Of a stretch of DNA of 64,000 bases, positions 12,190 through 24,665 are shown piece after piece. The notes below the pieces were generated by a model that saw only the letters and a list, made by a program, of their open reading frames with translations, made no database searches and had not been told where the DNA came from. The stretch's first letter is position 1; the number at the start of each line of letters is the position of its first letter. This stretch comes from Impatiens glandulifera. Lineage: Eukaryota > Streptophyta > Magnoliopsida > Ericales > Balsaminaceae. The DNA lies in contig NC_061864.1 in the NCBI RefSeq assembly GCF_907164915.1, positions 9,803,889 through 9,867,888 on the forward strand, given 5' to 3'. The translations under genes and the position numbers were made by a program.

Positions 12190-13153
12190 GGCGAAATCGA
12201 GCGAACACAGTAGAAGAGAAAGAAAGAAGGGTTTTTCGAAATAGACAGGACAATAACATATGAGAGGAGAGAGAAAGAAAGAAAGGTGATTCATAGGAGT
12301 GGGGTCTTTTTTGGGATTTTATTCTTTCTCTTTACTAATTTTGCTATTGGGCGCGGAAATGCACTATATTTTCAAATTTATTTTTCAAATAATTATAATT
12401 TTTTTTTATAATTATTTAAAAAAAATATATATTTTTGAATTAAAGGCATGACACTCACAATTATGATGAAATCGAAAACATGCTAGTTTCTTAAGTCGAC
12501 TCTTACCAATGAAAACTACCTTAACTTGACGGGTCTATATATATATATATATATTTAATGAATAGAATATAATTTAAATATTATTATTTAAAAAATAATT
12601 GAATAATAAAATGTTTGAATTATTGTAAGGAGTGTAACGATATAAAGTTCATAATTGTGACGTTGAGAAGAGTCTTTGCTGGATTCTTTTGTTTTAGCGG
12701 TTAAAATACTTTCATAGCGAATTTCCCGCCAAATGAGGAAGATCATGATCCCTTCAATCAGATGGACAGAGAAAGATGAAAGAAAGGGAGAGCCAAATTA
12801 GCAATAATTCATTCCCTGTCTTCTTTTCCTTTCTCTTCTTTCTCTCGCCTCATCTTCCATCGGTATGAATCTCTTCTTTCTGCACAAGGCATTTCGATGA
12901 AGGTACGCCCCTGCGATTCATTTGTTTTATGATTAGTTTCATTTGTTGATTGCATCTTCGAATTTGGAACAGACAAACGATATTAATATGTTCGATGATT
13001 CTTCTTCTGGGTTCTAATTGGCTTCATTTCAGGACTTATAAGACGACTATAACATGCTCGGGAATTGGTACCTGACAAATTTATCCATCCGGGTTGATTA
13101 TTTTTTGTTCTATCGTGTTTATCTCTCAAGGCTGACATAAAAGAAATCGAACA
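12190..13153. promoter_or_regulatory. Shared upstream region of GCP3 and the PTI1-like kinase
   Basis: The two genes are divergent with about 960 bp between start codons. AT-rich sequence with a (TA)n tract at about 12537-12556 fills 12300-12660. A purine/pyrimidine-rich block at about 12760-12870 (CTTCTTTCTCTCGCC) looks like the 5' UTR of the kinase gene. A UTR intron is likely, because ATGAAGGTACGCC near 12900 resembles a donor. No specific transcription-factor site is claimed. Confidence 0.4.
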
Positions 13154-14954
13154 ATGTCGTGTTGTGGAGGTGGGGAGGAAGAACTTGCTGGACCACCTGC
13201 GAACCAATATGCAGCCCCCTATAAAGGGGGAAATGCATATGGTAGTGGTAATGCAATTCTTTTTCTCTTTTGTCTTAATGCAAAATCAAAATGATGATGT
13301 CTTTGGTTGGTTATATTTGCAATATGTGGTGCAATTCCTTTTTCTCTTTGCTTTGTCTTTAATATTTCGCCTATGGATTTTTTTGTTATTAATGCAATAT
13401 CAAAATGCGGTTTTTCTTTGGTTGGTTATATTTTGCAAGACTTTGGATTCTCAATCTGCATTGAGACAGATGAAGATACGTGATTAGTGTAGTTTTAATT
13501 GCTGCGTACTTGATACTTATGCGATGGAACAGGAGAACCAAGGAGTTCAAATCCAGCAAGAAGTGGTGTCCCACAAAAAGTTTTGCCCATTGATGTACCG
13601 GCTATGCAATTGAGTGAGCTGAATAGGTTGACTGGTAACTTTGGACCCAAGGCTTTGATTGGGGAAGGTTCATACGGTAGGGTTTATAACGCAACTTTAC
13701 AAGATGAACAGCAGGTAGCCATAAAGAAGCTGGATACAAGTGCATCAACAGAGCCCGATAATGATTTTTCAAATCAGGTTAATCGATTTAATCTCTTGGG
13801 GGGAGGAGGGGGATAAGCTATAGCGGTATAACATTTCCTTTGTATTTGATGAATTTACAGTTATCAGTAGTTTCGAGGCTTAAGCATGAACACTTTGTGG
13901 GTTTGCTGGGTTATTGTTTGGAAGAAGACAACCGAATTATGGTATATGAGTATGCCATAATGGGCTCTTTGCATGATATATTACATGGTAAAATTAAAAG
14001 CAACCATTGGTTTCATTTTCATTTGTGGTTGCATTTGTTGCTGTAATGAAAATATGGAATGCAGGAAGGAAGGGTGTACAGGGGTCTGAGCCTGGTCCGG
14101 TTCTGGCCTGGAGTCAAAGAGTGAAAATAGCTTATGGAGCAGCCAGAGGCCTTGAATATTTGCATGAAAAGGTGCAGCCTGCCATTGTTCACCGTGATGT
14201 TAGATCCAGCAATGTTCTCCTGTTCGAAGATTTCTTGTCAAAGTTAGCCGATTTCAACTTGACAAACCAGTCTTCGGACACTGCAGCTCGACTACATTCC
14301 ACAAGAGTGTTGGGAACTTTTGGTTACCATGCTCCAGAGTAAGATTGAAAACTGATTTCATCACTTTTTTAGGACTAAACAATAATGTATATAAAATTCA
14401 GTAAATATTATTTCCTTGATTTAGGTATGCAATGACGGGGCAAATAACTCAGAAAAGTGATGTGTATAGTTTTGGAGTGGTTCTTCTAGAACTCTTAACT
14501 GGAAGGAAACCTGTAGATCATACAATGCCCAAGGGGCAACAGAGTCTGGTTACTTGGGTATGATCCATTTTTTAAACTATATTATAAACTACATCAAAAT
14601 ATCTTAAAAACTTGATAATAAAAAAATTGACAGGCAACTCCTCGACTAAGTGAAGATAAAGTAAAGCAATGCATAGACCCCAAGCTAGGTGATGATTACC
14701 CACCAAAAGCAATTGCTAAGGTAACTTTATTTTTTTATTGCTTCTGAGATATCAACAGCTTGTAATAAGAATATTGATGAATCAAATTTCAATTGTTTAT
14801 ATCTTTTGTTATATTGTGTCTCTAGATGGCAGCAGTTGCAGCACTGTGTGTTCAATATGAAGCAGACTTCAGGCCAAACATGACGATTGTGGTGAAGGCT
14901 CTCCAGCCGCTTCTCAATGCAAAACCGGCAGCAGCTGCAGAGCCTCGCGTATAG
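13154..14954 (+). CDS. PTI1-like receptor-like cytoplasmic kinase
   Basis: Seven coding exons: 13154-13247, 13533-13777, 13861-13987, 14065-14338, 14425-14557, 14634-14720 and 14826-14954. They total 1089 nt and 362 residues, the usual PTI1-like length, and all introns are GT-AG with frame kept. The N-terminus [19 protein letters not shown] has the Cys pair typical of palmitoylated family members. Kinase landmarks are [13 protein letters not shown] (glycine loop), QVAIKKLD (catalytic Lys), [13 protein letters not shown] (catalytic loop), LADFNLTNQ (DFN instead of DFG, normal in this family), [19 protein letters not shown] (activation segment) and [20 protein letters not shown]. Family knowledge: PTI1-like serine/threonine kinases act downstream of Pto- or OXI1/AGC-type kinases in defence and oxidative-burst signalling at the plasma membrane. 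No lesions are seen. Confidence 0.95.
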
Positions 14955-15716
14955 AGACAGACTCAATTATTCATGTTGTTGTTGATGAAGAAGATGATGA
15001 TGAGCTGGGTAAGAAGGTGTACTTGCTAGGATGAAGACCTTAATATGTTAGTATAATTTTAATTGTAATCTTGAACTATAATGCCAGAATAGAGAGTAGG
15101 AAACTCCAACAATTAGTTCTATATATAATTGTTTGCATATATTTGTTGTACCACATTTATATATATGTTTATATATTTGTTGTATATATGTTAAAATATC
15201 ATTTTATCATTTCCAGGTCTTTTATTTACCAAGTCTTTGGTTTGATTTAGGAGAAGTTGTGACCATCCTTTAGTCTCCATTCACAAAGCACACAAGATGA
15301 TTCAGTGAGAGTTTGAATTTTAATTTAACAAAGACTTTTTTCACAAACTTATATTTATCATTAATACACATTTTCATACTTTCATGTCATAATATATGAT
15401 TAAATACATGATATATATTTTATATATATATTTAATCTCTTAAAATTTAGAATTTAAATTATAAGAGTTTATTTTAGAAACAAAATTAATTTTATAAATT
15501 ATTATTAAATAATAATATTATCATTATTCGATTTCTTAAAACTAAAATAGAATTTATATATATATATAAAACCATTAAGAATTGTTATTTAATTTAAAAA
15601 TTAATTAAAATATTCAACAAGTTTATTATTATTTATAAAATATAAACATAATAATATAAATTTGAGTTAAATTGGGGTGGACTTGAAATTTTGTGTACTA
15701 GATTTATAGAAAGAAA
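14955..15716. other. 3' UTR of the kinase gene and AT-rich spacer
   Basis: A GATGAAGAAGATGATGATGA tract and several TATATA stretches follow the stop; AATAAA-like signals are common in such AT-rich DNA. No gene or repeat family is recognised before the Mutator-like element begins. Confidence 0.5.
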
Positions 15717-15722
15717 TAAATA

Positions 15723-16006
15723 TTGGGAAGAATGTCAATTTTATTTATAAAATTGGATGGATGTATCAAATTTGTTTATTAAGTTGTAAAATTCTATCTA
15801 TGTATACAAACTTGTCAAAAAGTGTCAAATTTATTAAATTTGACAGATTTCTCTAACGACGTTAAAATATAGTTCTGCTGTCAATGACGTGTCATATCCA
15901 CGTATTATTTTTATATATATTATTTTTATAATCAAATCTTCCAATTCAAACGGACCTTATCATTAAAAAAATAAAACTAAATAAAATTAAAAACAACTTC
16001 ATCTCT
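15723..16006 (+). repeat. Left terminal inverted repeat of the MULE
   Basis: It matches the reverse complement of 23351-23616 along its whole length, with scattered substitutions and small indels. It ends inward at AACTTCATCTC. The copies have diverged noticeably, so the element is older than the copia insertion whose LTRs are nearly identical. Confidence 0.8.
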
Positions 16007-16617
16007 CAATGCATCTGCATCTAACACCCGATAATACAAATCCGGCAACAACTCCGACAACTAACACCAGCAACCCCATCTGCAATAGATTTCGTTAGAG
16101 ATTATAAATTCTTCGAGATTATTTTTCTCTTCCTCCTTCATAGCCATCTTCAACACTTTCTCCCGCTCCTTCGAAAGCATATTCAAGTTCGAGAACAACT
16201 CCTCGACGTTGCCACTTCCCCAATCCGACACAAATGCTGCCGGAATCATCCCTCCCCTTTGCTTTCTCTTCTTCGACGACTAATCATTCTTCGGGGAGCA
16301 CCAGAAGCAACCCATTTTCTTAGGTAGTGAAGGAGACGATGAAGACTCATACAGATTCCATGAATACGAAGGAAAATTATTGATCTAGATTTTGCGTTGC
16401 TTAGGTTTCCTTCATTAGCGAGAGATTTTCCTTTACAGCCAATGAACTCGATGAATTAGATAGCGAAGAAACATACCCATTTTCCAGCTCTGGCCTCTTG
16501 TTCTTTTCTTCATCATCATTTGACTAATAAATAGATCTTCCCATATACTTCGTTGAAGGAAGCTTGAAATTTGAATCGTAAGAAGGGGCTGAGAACGATT
16601 TGAGTTTACGAAAGCGA

Positions 16618-17536
16618 TGTTGGAATTAAACTAATTCCATTAATTAAATGGAAATGATATTTGGGCTAATGAAATTCACACCAAATTCAAATGTGAATTA
16701 AGTGTGAAATTAATCCAAATAAAATTCACATGAAATTCAAATGTGAATTAAGTGTGAAATTAATCCAAATGAAATTCACATGAAATTCAAATGTGAATTA
16801 AAGTGAAATTCACATGAAATTCAAATGTAAATTAAGGTGAAATTTCATCCAAATAAAATTCACATCAAATTCATTGTGAATTAAATTTGTTAATTGTTAC
16901 AATTAACATAAATGTCTTGAATGAGGCAATTAACAAATGATGTTAATTGTCATTGTAACTACAAAATATTTATTGTAGGATGTAACTTGCAAAGATGATG
17001 AAAAGGCAAGCAACGATAACCGTTGGATGAATGGATGATGGATTAGTGACCGTTGAATTAAAGAATTGATTATGAGTTTAATTTTCAACTATAAATATCC
17101 CTTCACATTGTATTCCTCTCCACACATTATCTTATCATTTCTCTCTCTAGAATTCTAAAGTCTTTCCTTGTTCTTGTGAGTTTTCTTGTGAGTGTTCTTG
17201 TGAGCGTTCTTCGAGTTTCTTGACTCGATCATTTCTGTGCGAAACCCGGTGATTGTGATTCAGGTACTTTTGTCTAGTTCGCTGTTGTAGTGGTTTTTCT
17301 GTGCTAAATCATTGCAGGTTCCGTTGTACCCTGGGAAGCAGCCACCGACGAAACTCTCCAGCACAAACGGGAGACGGTGAAACTGTTTTAAGGGAACTGT
17401 GTTTCACAGGCCTCGGAGCAAACGAGAAGACATTTTTTCATCTAATTACATAATCTATTGTATCTGTTATATTATCCTTTTATTGTATTCATATATTATT
17501 TACGTGTAATTTTTTTACGAGATAATATTACCAACA
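16618..17536 (+). repeat. 5' LTR of the copia element (919 bp)
   Basis: TG...CA boundaries. Near its start is an array of imperfect units built on AATTCACATGAAATTCAAATG and AATTAAGTGTGAAATTAATC. ACTATAAATATCCCTTCAC (about 17088) is a likely TATA region for the element transcript. It is 64 bp shorter than the 3' LTR because it has fewer repeat units. Confidence 0.95.
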
Positions 17537-17603
17537 ATCTTAAAACAGTAGAAAATATTACTTATTTCAGATTCTTACACGTTTCTGGTTTTGTGATTCA
17601 GAA

Positions 17604-20600
17604 ATGACTACCGAAACACCTACTTCTAACATGAGGATGTCGGTTCCAGCTAACCATCTAGATAAGCCAGAAAAGTTTGATGGCTCAAACTTTAAGAGAT
17701 GGCAGCAGAAGATGTTCTTCTACCTCACGACCCTAAGTCTTGCGCGATTCCTCACGGAGGATCCTCCCACTCCCAAAATCGATGAGCCAAACGTGGCTTC
17801 ATCGTCGGATGCAAACGTGCATCCGAAAGTTGATGTGCAAGCGGCTTCGGCCATTGATGCTTGACACCATTCAGATTTCGTATGCAGAAATTACGTGCTG
17901 AATGGCTTATCAGATTCATTGTACAATGTGTACAGTGAAAAGAATACGGCCAAAGAACTATGGCAATCTCTTGAACGTAAGTATAAAACAGAAGATGCGG
18001 GTGCAAAAAAGTTTATGGTCGGTCGATTTTTGGACTACAAAATGGTAGAATCAAGACCGGTCATTAAACAAGTTCAAGAGATCCAAGTTATTTTGCACGA
18101 AATTCATGCTGAGGGCATGATTTTGGGAGAAACTTTCCAAGTGGCTGCTATTATTGAGAAGTTGCCACCGTCTTGGAACGATTTCAAGAACTACCTTAAG
18201 CACAAGCGAAAGGAGATGAACGTAGAAGAATTGGTGATTCGTCTACGCATTGAAGAGGAAAATAAAAGCGCCTCAAAGAAATACTTTAGTCAACATGTGG
18301 CTAAAGCAAATGTGGTTGAGCATGGTAAAGACAAGAAGAAACATAATTCTTTTGTCAAAAACCGGAGCCTTAATCCTAAAGGAGGAATCTCTAAGAAGTT
18401 CACGGGCAAGTGTTTCAATTGCAATGGCATGGGCCATAGATCTTCCGATTGCAAGAAGCCGAGAAGAGTTCGAGAGGCTAACTTGACTCAAGGATTATCG
18501 GACATGGATCTATGTGCGATGATATCTGAGGTTAACTTGGTGGGATCTAATCCACGAGAGTGGTGGGTTGATACAAGAGCTACAAGACATGTTTGCTCCA
18601 ACAAAGAAGTATTTTCAAGCCTCGAAGATGTGAAGAATGGTGAAAAGCTGTTCATGGGGAATTCTGCCACTTCTGACATACAAGGTGAAGGAAAAGTGGT
18701 GTTAAGGTTGTCTTCAGGGAAAGATTTAACTTTAACTAATGTGTTGTATGTTCCAGAGATTCGGAAAAATTTGATATCCGGATCTCTTCTAAGTAAGCAT
18801 GGTTTTAGAATTGTGATTGAGTCGGATAAAATTATTTTATCCAAAGGTGGAATGTTTGTAGGTAGAGGTTATGCTACTGATGGGCTTTTTAAGCTAAATG
18901 TAATGGCAGTTAAGCCAAGTATGAATGAAAAGAATAAGTCTTCTATTTATTTGTTGGAGTCTTCCATTTTATGGCATGGTAGACTAGGTCATATTAATTA
19001 TGATTCGATGCATCGATTAATAAAACTGAGTAGTATACCTACATTCGAAATTAATAAGAAACACAAGTGTGAAATTTGTGTTGAAGCGAAATTGACGAGA
19101 TCATCCTTTCGAAACGTTGAAAGAAGTAATAGACCGCTTGATTTCATTCATACAGATGTGTGTGATTTAAAAGGAACACCAACACGTGGTGGAGGAAAAT
19201 ATTTCATTACTTTTATTGATGATAACACAAAATATTGTTATGTGTATATTCTTAAAAGTAAAGATGAAGCCATAGAGAAATTTACTCTTTATAAAAATGA
19301 GGTTGAAAACCAACTTGGTAAAAAAATCAAGGTGTTAAGAAGTGATAGAGGAGGTGAATATGAATCACCTTTTGCCGAGCTATGTGCTCAACATGGTATA
19401 ATCCATGAGACGACGGCACCTTATTCTCCTCAGCAAAATGGTACAGCTGAGAGAAAAAATAGAACATTAAAAGAAATGATGAATTCACTTCTATTAAGTT
19501 CTGGTCTACCACATAACATGTGGGGAGAAGCTATTTTGACAGCTAATTACCTTTTTAAATAAGGTTCCACGAAAGAAGCTAGATAAGAGTCCATATGAAT
19601 TATGGCATGAAAGAAAACCATCATATGAATACTTACGAATGTGGGGGTGTCTAGCTAAGGTAGCCGTACCATTACCTAAAAAGGTGAAAGTTGGACCAAA
19701 AACTGTTGATTGTATATTTATTGGATATGCACATAACAGTAGTGCTTATCGCTTTCTTGTGTTTAAATCGGACATTCCGGATATTCATAAGAATACGATA
19801 ATGGAATCGAGAAATGCATCGTTCTTTGAACATGTATTTCCATATAAGTCTAATGAAGAACAACGTTCTCCAAAAATATTTCTTGAACTAGATGAACAAG
19901 AAAAGGAGAATGAAGTTGAGGTTGAACTTAGACGAAGTAAACGAGCTAGAACCGAAAAATCATTTGGTCCAGATTTTATTACTTTCATGATGGAAAGTGA
20001 ACCTCAAACGTATAATGAGGCAATTAACTCGTCTGAAGGGCCTCAATGGAAAGAGGCAATTAATAGTGAGATAGAATCTATCTTGCAAAACCATACATGG
20101 GAACTAGTGGATCTTCCTCCGAGAAATAAACCACTAGGTTGCCGATGGATTTTCAAAAGGAAAATGAAAGCTGATGGATCAATTGATAAATATAAGGCAA
20201 GACTGGTGGTAAAAGGATATCGCCAACGAGAAGGTCTTGATTATTTTGATACATATTCTCCAGTTACGAGAATAACTTCTATTCGATTGATTCTTGCGAT
20301 TGCTTCTTTGCGCAATCTAGAAGTTCATCAAATGGACGTAAAAACAACTTTCTTAAATGGAGACTTGGAAGAAGAAATTTACATAGATCAACCTCAAGGG
20401 TTTTCTTCTCAAGGGCAAGAAAATAAAGTTTGTAAATTAGTTAAGTCATTGTATGACTTAAAACAAGCTCCAAAACAATGGCATGAGAAATTTGATCATG
20501 CTATGATCTCAAGTGGATTTAAGATCAATGAATGTGATAAATGTATTTATATTAAAGACACAAAAAATGGTTACGTCATTTTATGTCTTTATGTAGATGA

Positions 20601-21543
20601 CATACTTATCATTGGAAGTAATGATAAAATGGTTAAATCCACTAAAGATATGTTAAATTCAAAATTTGACATGAAAGATATGGGATTGGCTGATGTGATT
20701 CTTGGAATCAAAGTGATTAGAACATCGGAAGGGATAGTTCTAAGTCAATCACATTATGTGGATAAAATCCTCGAAAAATTTAACAATGATGATTTTGCAT
20801 TGGCTAAGACTCCGATAGATACGAGTCAACATCTATCTAAAAATCGCGGAGAGAGTGTTTCTCAATTAGAATATTCTCGAATAATTGGGAGTCTAATGTA
20901 CTTAATGAGTTGTACAAGACCAGATATAGCATATGCAGTAAGCAAACTAAGTAAATACACGAGTAATCCGGGTAATAATCATTGGAAAGCCATTGTACGA
21001 TTACTTAGGTATTTAAGAAATACTCGTGATTATGGTCTACACTACACGAGACATCCTGCTGTTATCGAAGGGTACACTGATGCTAATTGGATTTCAGATA
21101 TGAAAGACTCTAAGTCAACAAGTGGATATGTATTTACACTTGGAGGTGCAGCTATATCTTGGAAATCTTCTAAACAAACTGTTATTGCTAGATCCACGAT
21201 GGAATCTGAATTTATAGCTCTTGACAAATGTGGTGAAGAAGCTGAATGGCTACGTCTATTCTTAGAAGATATTCCAATATATTCTAAGCCCGTACCAGCA
21301 ATTTCTATTCATTGTGATAGTGAATCTGCGATTGGACGAGCTAAGAGTCATATGTATAATGGTAAGTCTAGACATATACGTCGTAGACATAATACCATTA
21401 GACAATTACTCTCTACTGGAACTATCTCAATTGATTACGTAAAATCAAAAGATAATATTGCGGATCCGCTAACCAAAGGGTTAAATAGAGAGTTGGTGTT
21501 AAAGTCCTCACAAGGAATGAGACTTAAGCCTACAATAAGTTAG
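17604..21543 (+). pseudogene. copia gag-pol polyprotein with three lesions
   Basis: Gag begins MTTETPTSNMRM with KPEKFDGSNFKRWQQKMFFY. Downstream are the CCHC knuckle CFNCNGMGHRSSDC, integrase zinc-binding region (WHGRLGHINYDSMHRL...CEICVEAK), integrase core (FIHTDVCDL, TFIDDNTKYCYVY, APYSPQQNGTAERKNRT), reverse transcriptase ([50 protein letters not shown]) and RNase H ([19 protein letters not shown]). Lesions seen: an in-frame TGA at 17862 in gag, where relatives have Trp before HHSDF; protease active site DTRA instead of DTGA (about 18570); and one extra T in the T-run near 19552-19556 that shifts frame after ANYL, with the frame resuming as [11 protein letters not shown]. The YVDD and integrase motifs are intact. 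The element could move only with help from a related copy. Confidence 0.95.
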
Positions 21544-22044
21544 TATGAAGGGAAACCCAACCTATGATGACTGGAGATCCCAAGAACTAGGTTCAATGGG
21601 ACAACCTAATTGTACTAAACTTGGTAGATTGCTATGGGTAAAAATCCTACGATAAAATAGCATTTCGCGAAAGGATAAGCACACAAGCTTTTAATGATTC
21701 TTTATGAATAAAGAGATCACCTATGTGAGAGAGAAGTGGGGCCGCTTCGAAAGAATTGCACGGCTCAATTCTAGACCCTCTCACTGAACCAGGCGAGTGT
21801 TCATGGCCAAAACGAACACAATCATGAGAACTGACATGTATTAGGAAGAATTTTATGTGAAAGTGTGTAATCGTTTACACAAAAGGCAGAATAGTTCAAG
21901 GACATCGAGTCTACTAATCGGCTAGTAAAGTTATATACTTTCATAAGGGAAGGTTCAAAGGGTTACACCTACCTATCCTATGTAAAATTCAACTGTTGAA
22001 CCTTTCACCGGGTTAATCTTTCAATTTCCATTAATGTGGGGGAT

Positions 22045-23027
22045 TGTTGGAATTAAACTAATTCCATTAATTAAATGGAAATGATATTTGGGCTAATGAA
22101 ATTCACACCAAATTCAAATGTGAATTAAGTGTGAAATTAATCCAAATAAAATTCACATGAAATTCAAATGTGAATTAAGTGTGAAATTAATCCAAATAAA
22201 ATTCACATGAAATTCAAATGTGAATTAAAGTGAAATTAATCCAAATGAAATTCACATAAAATTCAAATGTGAATTAAAGTGAAATTAATCCAAATGAAAT
22301 TCACATGAAATTCAAATGTAAATTAAGGTGAAATTTCATCCAAATGAAATTCACATCAAATTCATTGTGAATTAAATTTGTTAATTGTTACAATTAACAT
22401 AAATGTCTTGAATGAGGCAATTAACAAATGATGTTAATTGTCATTGTAACTACAAAATATTTATTGTAGGATGTAACTTGCAAAGATGATGAAAAGGCAA
22501 GCAACGATAACCGTTGGATGAATGGATGATGGATTAGTGACCGTTGGATTAAAGAATTGATTATGAGTTTAATTTTCAACTATAAATATCCCTTCACATT
22601 GTATTCCTCTCCACACATTATTTTATCACTTCTCTCTCTAGAATTCTAAAGTCTTTCCTTGTTCTTGTGAGTTTTCTTGTGAGTGTTCTTGTGAGCGTTC
22701 TTCGAGTTTCTTGACTCGATCATTTCTGTGCGAAACCCGGTGATTGTGATTCAAGTACTTTTGTCTAGTTCGCTGTTGTAGTGGTTTTTCTGTGCTAAAT
22801 CATTGCAGGTTCTGTTGTACCCTGGGAAGCAGCCACCGACGAAACTCTCCAGCACAAACGGGAGACGGTGAAACTGTTTTAAGGGAACTGTGTTTCACAG
22901 GCCTCGGAGCAAACGAGAAGACATTTTTTCATCTAATTACATAATCTATTGTATCTGTTATATTATCCTTTTATTGTATTCATATATTATTTACGTGTAA
23001 TTTTTTTACGAGATAATATTACCAACA
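22045..23027 (+). repeat. 3' LTR of the copia element (983 bp)
   Basis: Same boundaries as the 5' LTR and near-identical outside the internal repeat array. It carries additional AATTCACAT-type unit sequence between about 22200 and 22320. A few substitutions are visible, for example TTTTATCACTT against CTTATCATTT, and TTCTGTTG against TTCCGTTG. Confidence 0.95.
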
Positions 23028-23350
23028 AGCGAGTCTTGAGGTGAGTTGGGAGAACGGAGTCAGGATTGAAGCCGACACAATTGACGACATCCACCTGTTC
23101 GAGGACGTAGTTGTCAATTTCTTGGTCGAGGATCTCTTCTACTGCTCTCTTCTCTTCACTCTCTCAGAATGATTAAAAATCTGCAATAGGAGAAAACGAA
23201 ACAGAGAGATTGATTAAAGTTTATACATTTACTTACAGAAAAAAATAAACTTCAATAATAATCATCCATTTTGTGATTTTCATCTAAGACATTCTTTTAA
23301 AAGTGTTGTGGCCGGAGTTAACAGGGTCGGTCGGAGCATTACAGGCTAAA

Positions 23351-23616
23351 GAGATGAAGTTATTTTAATTTTATTATGATAAGATCAGTTTGAATTTAAA
23401 AATTTGATTATAAAAATAATATAAATAAAAATAATACGTGGATATGACATGTCATTGACAGCAGGACTACATTTTAATAACGTTAGAGAAATCTGTTAAA
23501 TTTAATAAATTTGACACTTTTTAACAACTTTGTATACATAAATAGAATTTTACAACTTAATAAACAAATTTAACACTTGCGTCCAACTTTATAAATAAAT
23601 TTGACATTATTCCCAA
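23351..23616 (-). repeat. Right terminal inverted repeat of the MULE
   Basis: Reverse complement of the left repeat. It begins inward at GAGATGAAGTTATTTTAA and ends TTATTCCCAA before TAAATA. Moderate divergence from the left copy is visible. Confidence 0.8.
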
Positions 23617-23622
23617 TAAATA

Positions 23623-24625
23623 TTGTTTCAAAATACATATATATTAGGACCACAATACCGAAAAAAAAAAAGAGGTTTATCAAATACTTATTTGTATACT
23701 TCTCTCTAATTGTTCATACCCAGAATAATATATGTTAGGAAAATTAAAATGCCAATCCTAGCTACTTTTCACCCATTGTCTCCCCAAAATCTGGATGAGC
23801 TTTTAACCAATGATTATTCAGCCTACAAAAATTAAGAAGAAGATAACGAACTAAGTACACATCCAATTCAATTGTTTCAATACAAGAAGACCAGAGTGTA
23901 TGTAATTTACTAACCTACTGAAATACAATGATCCTCTCGAAATTCAGCAATTTCTCTTTTTTTTTATGAACGCGAATGTGAATGAACGTGTTGTACTACA
24001 CTCGACATCTAACGTGACCCTATGGAAGACTTGATGTACGAGTCCTTTAGAATTTTGTTTGCTTCATTCTTAAGACAATAATCCAGAAAATAATACCATC
24101 GTAAAGGTGTCTTCTTGGTTGCCATTTTTTTTAATGTTTAAGGCATGAACAAATAAATATGTAATATGTTACAAAATTTAAATGTATACAATTTAAGTCA
24201 TGACATAAAATGGATAAATTTCAATTTCTCTTACTTTTCCTCCAATTCGGATCCTCTACTATAATTTTTTCCCTGTTTCTTTAATTTTTATTTATTTTTT
24301 TAAAACAATTTGGATATGTGTCATTTTGTAGATAATAGTAATAATCATATTTGAATTTATATTTGTGCATTATTTGTATAGTTAGGCCCAAGAATTAGAG
24401 GCTCCATGGAAAAATAAAATAAAATTGTGGCCCAAAGAGTTAAATAAATTAATACTAAACAAAAGTGAAAGCATGGCAAAACTTAGTTCTTAATACTTTA
24501 AATATCAAAAATATTTATTCTTCATATCAACATTTTTAATTTATCTTAAAACAATTTTAATATATTATGTTAGTGTACCATATTTTTTAAATAAATTACT
24601 AATTATTACGAGAATGGTGAAAATG

Positions 24626-24665
<40 letters not shown>

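Larger units (their letters stand above)
16618..23027 (+). mobile_element. Ty1/copia LTR retrotransposon, complete but inactivated
   Basis: 6.4 kb bounded by two long direct repeats starting TGTTGGAATTAAAC and ending ATTACCAACA, with a perfect 5-bp target duplication AGCGA (16613-16617 and 23028-23032). A polypurine tract (TGTGGGGGAT, about 22034-22044) precedes the 3' LTR. The interior carries one gag-pol with domain order gag, protease, integrase, reverse transcriptase, RNase H, as in copia. No match to the common initiator-Met primer site is obvious after the 5' LTR. The two LTRs are nearly identical, so insertion was recent. It lies inside the older MULE. Confidence 0.97.
16030..23240 (-). 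pseudogene. Plant gene fragment captured by the MULE, split by the copia element
   Basis: Read on the minus strand, 23240-23028 continues into 16617-16030 once the retrotransposon is removed. An intron acceptor (CTATTGCAG, about 23195) precedes a frame with RVKRRAVEEILDQEIDNYVL and PDSVLPTHLKTRFRKLKSFS, which crosses the insertion site and runs on as APSYDSNFKLPSTKYMGRSIY, then stops (TAG). The frame resumes past it as SNDDEEKNKRPELENGYVSS. After a further stop comes MGCFWCSPKND, another stop, and GGMIPAAFVSDWGSGNVEEL followed by LSKEREKVLKMAMKEEEKNN. Repeated in-frame stops mean it is broken. It resembles an uncharacterised plant protein family with MGCF and basic/acidic helical segments, but I cannot name it. 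Retained intron sequence argues for DNA-level capture rather than retroposition. Confidence 0.55.
15723..23616. mobile_element. Mutator-like (Pack-MULE type) element, interrupted by a copia insertion
   Basis: About 284 bp at the left end (15723-16006) and 266 bp at the right end (23351-23616) are inverted copies of each other. The outer end is TTGGGAAGAATGTCAA on the left, with a clear counterpart when the right end is reverse-complemented. Conserved interior blocks include TTTATTAAGTTGTAAAATTC, GATTTCTCTAACG and GTCATATCCACGTATTATTT. Both ends abut TAAATA (15717-15722 and 23617-23622), a possible target duplication, although 8-10 bp is usual for MULEs. Without the copia insertion the element is about 1.5 kb, carries no transposase and contains plant gene-like sequence, which is the definition of a Pack-MULE. 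The inverted repeats are seen directly; the MULE class is inferred from their length. Confidence 0.75.

Noticed and set aside
12190..12294. N-terminal extension of GCP3 to 12294
   Set aside because: The frame is open, but conserved plant GCP3 begins at MEDD (12189) and the extension lies in CT/GA-rich leader sequence.
14230..14260. DFN instead of DFG in the PTI1-like kinase as a sign of a pseudokinase
   Set aside because: DFN is normal in PTI1-like kinases; the catalytic Lys, HRD and activation segment are all present.
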